A DNA stretch of 34,087 nucleotides from Candidatus Aminicenantota bacterium (GTDB lineage Bacteria > Acidobacteriota > Aminicenantia > Aminicenantales > UBA4085): positions 1 to 34,087 of the forward strand of contig VGJF01000005.1 in NCBI GenBank assembly GCA_016867585.1. The letters run 5' to 3'. Under the pieces are notes generated by a model, which saw only the letters and a program-made list of their open reading frames with translations, was not told where the DNA came from and did not search any database. Both the position numbers and the translations under genes were made by a program. Positions 8,494 through 15,809 of the stretch are shown in pieces (within the stretch, counting starts at the first letter, position 1; each line of letters begins with the position of its first letter).

Positions 8494-10104
8494 ATGGTGG
8501 AATTCCTGTACGGGCCAATGTTTCCCCTGGGACCGGACACGACGGAGTACTATTCCCTGGGCAAGGAACACGTTTCGGTCGGTTTGTGCGAAGGGAGAGA
8601 GATCCTCAAGGTCGCTCCCGAGGGCTTGACGCTGCTGGCCGAGCGGGCCTTCACCGACGTCGCCTTCCTCCTGCGGGCTTCCCACTTGCAGCAGCTCCGA
8701 GAGATCCTTGACGACCCGGAGAGCTCGGCCAACGACCGGGCCGTCGCCCTGGAGCTCATCAAGAACGCCGTCATCTCCGCCGACCGGATCTTCCCGATGT
8801 GCCAGGACACGGGCACGGCGATCGTCAGCGCCAAGAAGGGCCAGGATGTCTGGACGGGCGGCGGCGACGAGGAGGCGATCTCCCGCGGGGTTTTCAACGC
8901 CTACGCCAAGAATTATTTCCGCTATTCCCAGAACGCCGCCCTGACGATGTACGACGAAAAGAACACGGGTTCGAACCTGCCGGCTCAGGTCGACATCTCC
9001 GCCGAGGCGGGGGACGCCTACAAGTTCCTGTTTATCGCCAAGGGCGGCGGCTCGTCGAACAAGACCTATCTTTTCCAGGAGAGCAAGGCCGTCCTCAATC
9101 CCGTCTCCTTGCCGAAATACCTCATCGGGAAGATGAAGGCCATCGGGACCGCGGCCTGCCCCCCTTACCACATCGCCGTCGTCGTCGGCGGGACCTCGGC
9201 CGAGCTCGTCCTCAAGACCGTCAAGCTCGCCTCGGCCCGCTACCTCGACGCCCTCCCGACGACCGGCGGGCCCGACGCCCGCGCCTTCCGGGATCTCGAG
9301 CTCGAAGCCCAGCTTCTCGAAGCGACGCGCAAACTCGGCCTGGGGGCGCAATTCGGCGGCAAGCATTTCGCCCTCGACATCCGGGTCATCCGCCTCCCGC
9401 GCCACGGCGCCTCCTGCCCGATCGGCCTCGGCGTGAGCTGCAACGCCGACCGGAACATCAAGGCCAAGATCACCCGGGACGGCATTTTCCTCGAAAAGCT
9501 CGAGACCGACCCGGCGAAATATCTCCCCGTCCCCTCGGGGGAGGGGATCCCGGCCGTCGAGATCGACCTCAACCGGCCGATGAAGGACATCCTCGCCACC
9601 CTGACGAAGCATCCCGTGGCCGCCTTTCTCATGCTCAACGGGCCGATCATCGTGGCCCGCGATATCGCCCACGCCAGGCTCAAGGAGAAGGTCGACAAGG
9701 GCGAGGACCTGCCGGCCTACTTCAAGGACCACGTCATTTACTACGCCGGCCCGGCCAAGACGCCGCCGGGTTACGCCTCGGGCTCGCTCGGCCCGACGAC
9801 GGCCGGCCGGATGGACGACTATGTCCCCGTCTTCCAGAAGCTCGGCGGGTCGATGGTCATGCTGGCCAAGGGGAACCGGTCGAAGGTCGTGACCGAATCG
9901 TGCCAGACCCACGGCGGATTCTATCTCGGCTCGATCGGAGGCCCGGCGGCTCGTCTGGCCAAGGACTGCATCACCAGCCAGGAGGTCGTCGCCTATCCCG
10001 AGCTGGGGATGGAGGCCGTCTACAAGATCACGGTCAAGGACTTCCCGGCCTTCATCCTCGTCGACGACAAGGGGAACGACTTCTACGCCCCGCTGATGGC
10101 CTGA
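8494..10104 (+). CDS. class I (iron-sulfur) fumarate hydratase
   Basis: [77 protein letters not shown] at 8494 with aaggaggc SD. Confidence 0.93.
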   Translation: MVEFLYGPMFPLGPDTTEYYSLGKEHVSVGLCEGREILKVAPEGLTLLAERAFTDVAFLLRASHLQQLREILDDPESSANDRAVALELIKNAVISADRIFPMCQDTGTAIVSAKKGQDVWTGGGDEEAISRGVFNAYAKNYFRYSQNAALTMYDEKNTGSNLPAQVDISAEAGDAYKFLFIAKGGGSSNKTYLFQESKAVLNPVSLPKYLIGKMKAIGTAACPPYHIAVVVGGTSAELVLKTVKLASARYLDALPTTGGPDARAFRDLELEAQLLEATRKLGLGAQFGGKHFALDIRVIRLPRHGASCPIGLGVSCNADRNIKAKITRDGIFLEKLETDPAKYLPVPSGEGIPAVEIDLNRPMKDILATLTKHPVAAFLMLNGPIIVARDIAHARLKEKVDKGEDLPAYFKDHVIYYAGPAKTPPGYASGSLGPTTAGRMDDYVPVFQKLGGSMVMLAKGNRSKVVTESCQTHGGFYLGSIGGPAARLAKDCITSQEVVAYPELGMEAVYKITVKDFPAFILVDDKGNDFYAPLMA

Positions 10105-10128
10105 GTCCGACCGGGCCGAGGCGCGTTC

Positions 10129-10158
10129 TTGACACACATCGGCGGCGGGGAATATCCT
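10129..10158 (+). promoter_or_regulatory. sigma70-like promoter TTGACA-N18-TATCCT upstream of wzz-like gene
   Basis: Hexamers at 10129-10134 and 10153-10158 in the intergenic gap at the start of the polysaccharide locus. Confidence 0.6.
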
Positions 10159-10210
10159 TATCGCCTCCCGAACAAGGGTGAAGTACATCTCGCGCGAGAA
10201 CGAGGAAACC

Positions 10211-11560
10211 ATGAACCGGACGGAGCGGCAGGAGATTTTCTTGACGGACTTTTTCGACGTTCTCTGGCGGCGGAAGTGGGGGATCATCGCTCCGACCTTG
10301 GCCGTGGCCGTCATCGCCGGCGTCGTGAGCTTCCTTTTCCCCCGGATCTGGGAGGTCGACGCCGTCTTCCTGCCCAGCAAGTTCCTCCTCCAAACCGAGC
10401 AGGGCCAGCTCATCGAGGTCCTTGTCGTCGATCCCAAGCAGGTCGCCAGCCAGATCAACCAGGCTTCCTACAATGCCTCCATCGCCAAGGAGATGGATCT
10501 TGACCTCCGAGACTTTCCCCGGCTCCGGGCCGAGCACCTAACCGACACTCATCTTGTCCGGATGTCCGTCCGTGACGAGGACGTGGAGCGGGGGAGCAGA
10601 ATTCTGGATTCCCTTTTCCTCATGCTGAAGACCGAGTTCGACCGGAAAATCGAGGTCGAGGTCAAGGGTATCGACGGGCAGATCTCCAAGAAGCAGAACG
10701 AGATCAAGGAAAACGAGATCGAAATCCGCGACAAGAAGAACGAGATCGACTTCAAGCGTCTCGAGATCGAAGACAAGAAGAACGAGATCAAGGTCAAGGA
10801 AAACGACGTCCTGAGGAAAGACGCCGACATCCGCCAGAGGATCCTCGACGTCCAGAGCCGGGAGATCGAGAAGGAGCGCAACCGGAAAAGCATCGAGTTC
10901 GAGCGGAACAAGATCAAGATCTCCGAGGAGCGGATGGCGAGCATCCTCGAGGAGATGAAGTCCGTCAAGGGCCGGATCGACGACCTCGAAAAACAGGTTC
11001 AGAAGGTCCTCGAAGAGCGAAAGGCGGGGGGAGACGCCATCAGCCTCCTCCTCTATTCCAACGAGGTCCAGCAGAACCTGCGGTACTACAACACCCTCGA
11101 CGAGAAGCTCAGCCTGGAGCGGATCGCCCGGGAGAGCGCCGAGATGAACATCCGCAACCACGAGCAGAATATCCGGCAGCTGGAAACCCAGGCCTCCCAG
11201 TTCGAGGCCCAGAAGGACGCCCTGCGGGCCGAGCTCGAAACGATCAGGAATGAAATCGCCATCAAGAGGACGGAGATCGGGAAGGTCGGGACGGAGATCG
11301 TGGCCATCAACAACGAGATCGAAAAGACGACGAACAAGATCGAATCCCTGAATAAGGAGATCGAGTTCCTGAACGACAAAAAGGCCCGGATCGACCACGC
11401 CCGCCTTGTCAAGGAGCCGACCTCGTCGCTCAATCCCGTTTCGCCCAAGAAGAAGGCGAACATCCTGGCCGCCCTCTTCATCAGCCTCGTCGTCTTCACG
11501 ACCTTGGCCTTCTTCCTTGAATACCTCGACAAGGTCAAGGCCGTCCGCCGGGCGGATTGA
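10211..11560 (+). CDS. Wzz/chain-length-determinant-like polysaccharide co-polymerase with long coiled coil
   Basis: N-terminal EIFLTDFFDVLWRRKWGIIAPTLAVAVIAGVVSFLFP TM, long heptad coiled coil, C-terminal NPVSPKKKANILAALFISLVVFTTLAFFLEYLDKVK. ATG 10211 (after gaggaaacc) preferred over GTG 10178. Confidence 0.87.
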   Translation: MNRTERQEIFLTDFFDVLWRRKWGIIAPTLAVAVIAGVVSFLFPRIWEVDAVFLPSKFLLQTEQGQLIEVLVVDPKQVASQINQASYNASIAKEMDLDLRDFPRLRAEHLTDTHLVRMSVRDEDVERGSRILDSLFLMLKTEFDRKIEVEVKGIDGQISKKQNEIKENEIEIRDKKNEIDFKRLEIEDKKNEIKVKENDVLRKDADIRQRILDVQSREIEKERNRKSIEFERNKIKISEERMASILEEMKSVKGRIDDLEKQVQKVLEERKAGGDAISLLLYSNEVQQNLRYYNTLDEKLSLERIARESAEMNIRNHEQNIRQLETQASQFEAQKDALRAELETIRNEIAIKRTEIGKVGTEIVAINNEIEKTTNKIESLNKEIEFLNDKKARIDHARLVKEPTSSLNPVSPKKKANILAALFISLVVFTTLAFFLEYLDKVKAVRRAD

Positions 11561-11608
11561 CAAAAAGCATTCGTCCAAATACCATTCCCCCGTCGAAGCG
11601 GAGGTCCA

Positions 11609-13792
11609 ATGAAGTTCCCGAACTCCCGGTCCGGTCGGATCGTGGTCCTGGCCTCCCTTGCCGCGCTGGCGGGAGCGGCGACGCCGGTGCCGACCGCGGA
11701 TCATCGGGGGGCCCTCCCCGCCGCCGGGCAAACAGCCGACAGGCCGATCACGGCTCCCATCAATCCCGACCATATCAGCCCGCCGACGGACCGGTTCGGC
11801 TACAAGCCCCATCCCGTCGACTTGAGCCACATCGGATCCCCGGCGGCGATCTTGAGGGCGTTCGCTCTGCCCGCGAAGTTCGACTGGCGTGCCCTGGGCG
11901 GCGTGACCCCGGTCAAAAACCAGGGCGGCTGCGGCTCCTGCTGGGCGTTCGCCGCCCTCGGCGGCTTCGAGTCGCTCGTCCTTATCCGGAACGGACGGAT
12001 GGACGACTTTTCCGAGGAAAGCATCAAGGAGTGCAACTATTGGGCCCGGGGCTGCGGCGGGGGGAACGCTTTCGTTGCGGCCAATCATCTGACGACCTTC
12101 GGGACGGTCGACGAGATCTGCGATCCGTACCACGACCGAGACACCGGGATCTGCCGGAGCGCCTGTCCCCGCCTCAAGCAGGCCACGGGCTGGAAGCTCC
12201 TTTCCAAGGACACGACGGCGATCAAGACCGCTGTCTCCAACACCGGGCCCGTCTACACGACCCTCAACGCCTCGTTCCCGGGATTCTCGGCTTACGACGG
12301 GACGACCGTCCTCCACCATGCCGGCCTCGAGCCTCCGAATCATGCCGTCGTCATCGTCGGCTGGGACGACACCCTTGTCCATGCCGGCGGGCAAGGGGCC
12401 TGGATCTGCAAGAACAGCTGGGGGACGAACTGGGGCGCCCAGGGCTACTTCGCCATCGCCTACGGCTCCGCCCGAGTCGGCGAGAACTCCTCCTACTTCG
12501 ACGATTTTAAGGCTTACGATTACCGCGAGATGGCCGGCACACTCTATCATTACGACGAGGCCGGCTGGCATTTCTCGATGGGCTTCTACGGCTCTGAGAC
12601 GGCCTACGGCCTGGTCAAGTTCACGGCCGGCCACGACGACCTCCTCACGGCCGTCGATTTCTGGGCGACCGACGACGCGAGCACCTACACGGTCGAAATC
12701 TACGACGATTTCGACGGCGTCACGCCCTCGAACCGGCTCTTCGGCCCCAAGGATACGGCCTGCGCTTTGGCCGGGTATTACTCCGTTCCCCTCGATACCC
12801 CGGTTTGGCTGGCCAAGGGCAACGATTTCTATGTCGTCGTCAAGGGCCGATGCTCCGGCTATACCTATCCCATGGCCGTCGACGGCTTCGCGCCCACGGA
12901 ATCGAACAAGACCTACCTGAGCCGGAACCTATCGGGGCCCTGGTACGAGATGGGAAGCTACGGCTATGACGTCTCGATCCGGGCCCGGACGCGCTATCAT
13001 CAGCCCGTCTTCGCCGGCCGCGACTTCTCCGGCGACGGCTTGGCCGACATCGCCGTCTGGCGGCCGTCGGACGGCAACTGGTTCGTCCGGGGAGGGACGG
13101 TCCAGAATTGGGGGATCGACGGCGATATCCCGACGAACGGCGACTACGACGGGGACGGCAAGGCGGATCTGGCCGTCTGGCGGGCATCCGTCGGCTATTG
13201 GTTCATCCGGAAGTCGGGGGGGGCGACGGATCTCATCCCGTGGGGGACGGGAGGCGACATTCCCGTGCCGGGCGATTACGACGGGGACGGCAAGGCGGAT
13301 GCCGCCGTCTGGAGGCCCTCCTCGGGCCATTGGTTCCTCCGCCTCTCGGGGGGCGGCCTGCCGGTCATCTTCTGGGGCCAAAACGGGGACATCCCCCTTC
13401 CGGGCGACTACGACGGGGACGGCCGGGCCGACCCCGCGGTCTGGCGCCCCGCAGCCGGCACCTGGTTCATCAACTATTCGAACGGGGGCCATGGGGTCTT
13501 TCAGTGGGGGAAGATCGGCGATTTCCCGGCGCCGGCCGATTTCGACGGCGACGGGAAGTGCAATCTGGCCGTCTGGCGGTCGTCGGACGGCTCTTGGCAC
13601 ATCAAGTACGCCAAGGGGGGAACAGCCGCCATTTTTTGGGGAACAGCGGGCGACATCCCCGTCCCGGCCCGCTACTATGGATTCGAGGGAGCAAACATCG
13701 CCGTCTGGCGGCCGTCCGACGGAAACTGGTATGTCCAGGGGCAGGGGAACACGCCCTGGGGGATGAGGGGGGACATTCCGCTCGTCCGCTGA
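11609..13792 (+). CDS. secreted papain-family (C1A) cysteine protease with lectin-like middle region and C-terminal DxDGDGxAD repeats
   Basis: Signal peptide; PVKNQGGCGSCWAFAALGGFES, NHAVVIVGWDD, CKNSWGTNWGAQGYF; six C-terminal repeats of the GDYDGDGKADLAVWRP type. Confidence 0.9.
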   Translation: MKFPNSRSGRIVVLASLAALAGAATPVPTADHRGALPAAGQTADRPITAPINPDHISPPTDRFGYKPHPVDLSHIGSPAAILRAFALPAKFDWRALGGVTPVKNQGGCGSCWAFAALGGFESLVLIRNGRMDDFSEESIKECNYWARGCGGGNAFVAANHLTTFGTVDEICDPYHDRDTGICRSACPRLKQATGWKLLSKDTTAIKTAVSNTGPVYTTLNASFPGFSAYDGTTVLHHAGLEPPNHAVVIVGWDDTLVHAGGQGAWICKNSWGTNWGAQGYFAIAYGSARVGENSSYFDDFKAYDYREMAGTLYHYDEAGWHFSMGFYGSETAYGLVKFTAGHDDLLTAVDFWATDDASTYTVEIYDDFDGVTPSNRLFGPKDTACALAGYYSVPLDTPVWLAKGNDFYVVVKGRCSGYTYPMAVDGFAPTESNKTYLSRNLSGPWYEMGSYGYDVSIRARTRYHQPVFAGRDFSGDGLADIAVWRPSDGNWFVRGGTVQNWGIDGDIPTNGDYDGDGKADLAVWRASVGYWFIRKSGGATDLIPWGTGGDIPVPGDYDGDGKADAAVWRPSSGHWFLRLSGGGLPVIFWGQNGDIPLPGDYDGDGRADPAVWRPAAGTWFINYSNGGHGVFQWGKIGDFPAPADFDGDGKCNLAVWRSSDGSWHIKYAKGGTAAIFWGTAGDIPVPARYYGFEGANIAVWRPSDGNWYVQGQGNTPWGMRGDIPLVR
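13021..13789 (+). repeat. in-frame 132-nt (44-aa) tandem repeats within protease gene
   Basis: Equivalent repeat positions at 13141, 13273, 13405, 13537 and 13669 are exactly 132 nt apart; the first unit (13021) is 120 nt. Confidence 0.9.
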
Positions 13793-13859
13793 TGGAGGAT
13801 TTTCGGTCACGTCTAAGGCCGGGCCGCTGAGCTCAAGATTCGCGAATAGTCTTATAGGC

Positions 13860-13885
13860 GGGAGGCCGGGCTCATCCGGCCTCTC
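13860..13885 (+). terminator. hairpin after protease gene (weak T tract)
   Basis: GAGGCCGG-GCTCAT-CCGGCCTC stem-loop followed by gttgtat. Confidence 0.6.
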
Positions 13886-14030
13886 GTTGTATCGCCCCTG
13901 AGATAGGCGATTCACCTTAGGTCAAGCGAGAAAGCTCTTCCGAATATCGCCGCTTCCGAGGGAAGATTTCATCCTACACTTTAAGAGCAAAATGGGGTCA
14001 TGGATCGGCAATTTTGGCGACCGAAAAAAC

Positions 14031-14059
14031 TTGACATATTCTGTGAAATGGTGAATTAT
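14031..14059 (+). promoter_or_regulatory. promoter TTGACA-N17-AATTAT
   Basis: Hexamers at 14031-14036 and 14054-14059, then aaggaggag RBS before ATG 14084. Confidence 0.65.
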
Positions 14060-14083
14060 TTCCCGTGAAAAGGAGGAGACAAC

Positions 14084-15654
14084 ATGAAGATCATCAAATC
14101 TCTGTCCGTCGCCTTTGTCCTGTTCGTCGTATTCTCGATTTCAGCTTACGCCTACGACTACCTGATGGCCGACAGGTTGGCGGGCGGGACTCAGTCTTAT
14201 ATCGCGGCGACAACCCAAATCACGACCCTGACGGCGGGGGACTGGGATGAGGGCTATTACGACATGGCTCTCGGGGCGAATTACCAGTTCTATTTCTACG
14301 GGAAGAAGGTCACCCATCTCCGGATCTGGACCAACGGCTATGTGACCTTCGGATTCGGGAGCGCTCCTTCGGACTCAACCACTGATTGGACCAACGATCC
14401 GATGCCCGACACGTCAGCCCCACATGGATTTGCGGCGCCGTGGTGGGATGATTGGGATCTAAGTCTCGGAGGCGGGATTTATTACACATCATTCAACGTT
14501 GCGGGCTATTACTATACATTGATCGAATGGCGAGGAGTTCCTCATATCGCGGGGGGGGGGCCGTTTCCTTCGAAGTTTTCTTTTGCTCGCATACCCACAC
14601 CAATATCCCGGACTGGATCATGTTCTTATATAATGATGTCGTCGTCGGGAGCGCGATCTACGATTACGGCGCCAGCGGAACGGTGGGGGTTGAGCATCCG
14701 GCCGGGACGCAGTCGCGAAAGTATTCTTACAACGAGGCCTATCTGTCGACGTCCGATATTATCTATTTCGTCCCCTTCGTTCCCATCTACGGCGGAACGC
14801 AGCAGCTGTGGGGCCAGGCCAATTTTCCGTGCATCACCCTCTGGCGTCCGGACGGCGGAAACTGGTTCTATCGTGAACAAAACGGTTCGACGCATGGGCC
14901 GTGGCAATGGGGAACGAGAGGCGACGTCCCTCTGCCGGGCGACTATGACGGTGACGGCGACGCCGACGAGTGCGTTCTGAGGCCGACGACCTATCATTGG
15001 TTCTGTTTCGCTCCCGCCTTCACGATCCAGTTCGGGAAAATGGGCGACATCCCCGTCCCGGCCGATTTCGACGGCAACGGGACGATTGACCTGGCGGTCT
15101 TCCGTCCGAATCCGGGAACCTGGTTCGTCTACCATCGCGACACGGGAGTGTCGGAGGTCATCAACTGGGGGACGCAGGGCGACATCCCGCTGCCGGCCGA
15201 CTACGACAACGACGGCAAGGCGGACTGCGCGGTCTTCCGTCCGTCGACGAACACGTGGTTCATCCGGAAATCCTCGAACACGGCGCAGGCCTGGATCATG
15301 ACCTTCGGCACGGACGGGGACATCCCGATGCCGACCAATATCCAGACTACGGCCTACGCCACGCTGAGCGTCTTCCGTCCCTCGGACGGAAACTGGTACA
15401 CTTACAATCAGAGCACCGCGGCGTGGGGAGTTCCGTTCAATTGGGGCCAGAACGGGGACGTGGCCGCGCCGGGCGACGAGAACGGGGGAGGGATGACGGA
15501 CGCGGCCGTCTTCCGTCCCCAGGAAGGCCGCTGGTTCATCCGAAGTGCGATATCCTTCCCGGTGGTGGTGAACTATGGAACGATAGGCGACATCCCGATG
15601 TTCCGGAGGAATTTTCTGAACTGGACGCCGCCGAGCGGCCATCCGGACCATTGA
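14084..15654 (+). CDS. secreted repeat protein, nidogen-like N-terminal region plus DxDGDGxxD repeats; reading frame broken at a 10-G tract
   Basis: Frame 1 MKIIKSLSVAFVLFVVFSISAYAYDY...IEWRGVPHIAGGG (ORF 14084-14980) joins frame 2 AVSFEVFFCSHTHTNIPDWIMFLYNDVVVGS... (ORF 14452-15654) at G10, 14551-14560. Confidence 0.8.
14551..14560 (+). repeat. poly-G homopolymer (10 G)
   Basis: atcgcGGGGGGGGGGccg; longest G tract I noticed in the window. Confidence 0.95.
14815..15621 (+). repeat. in-frame ~41-45-aa repeats, same family as in 13021-13789
   Basis: GDYDGDGDADECVLRP, ADFDGNGTIDLAVFRP, ADYDNDGKADCAVFRP, followed by degenerate units; spacing about 123-135 nt. Confidence 0.85.
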
Positions 15655-15694
15655 TTCCGGATCGCTGATTCGAGAATTACGGATAGCCCTTCAG

Positions 15695-15732
15695 GCGGGA
15701 GGCCGGGTTCGCCCGGCCTCCCGCTTTTTTTT
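15695..15732 (+). terminator. strong intrinsic terminator
   Basis: 13-bp perfect stem GCGGGAGGCCGGG-TTCG-CCCGGCCTCCCGC followed by 8 T. Confidence 0.95.
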
Positions 15733-15771
15733 AAAAACGCCAAGAACGTCCATCCGAAACGAAATTTTCGA

Positions 15772-15800
15772 TTGACGTTCAGCGCCGGATAGCCTAATAT
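15772..15800 (+). promoter_or_regulatory. promoter TTGACG-N17-TAATAT
   Basis: Hexamers at 15772-15777 and 15795-15800; ATG only 9 nt after the -10. Confidence 0.75.
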
Positions 15801-15809
15801 TTTTTTATT

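Noticed and set aside
8485-10458. 657-aa minus-strand ORF
   Set aside because: Shadow of fumarase and the wzz 5' end, no recognisable domain.
10538-12634. 698-aa minus-strand ORF
   Set aside because: Shadow of the Wzz-like coiled coil and protease genes; its repetitive L/D/V runs mirror the sense heptad codons.
14561-14980. Out-of-frame tail of ORF 14084-14980 as a real C-terminus
   Set aside because: After the G tract this frame becomes S/R/P-rich junk, while the other frame resumes the recognisable protein.
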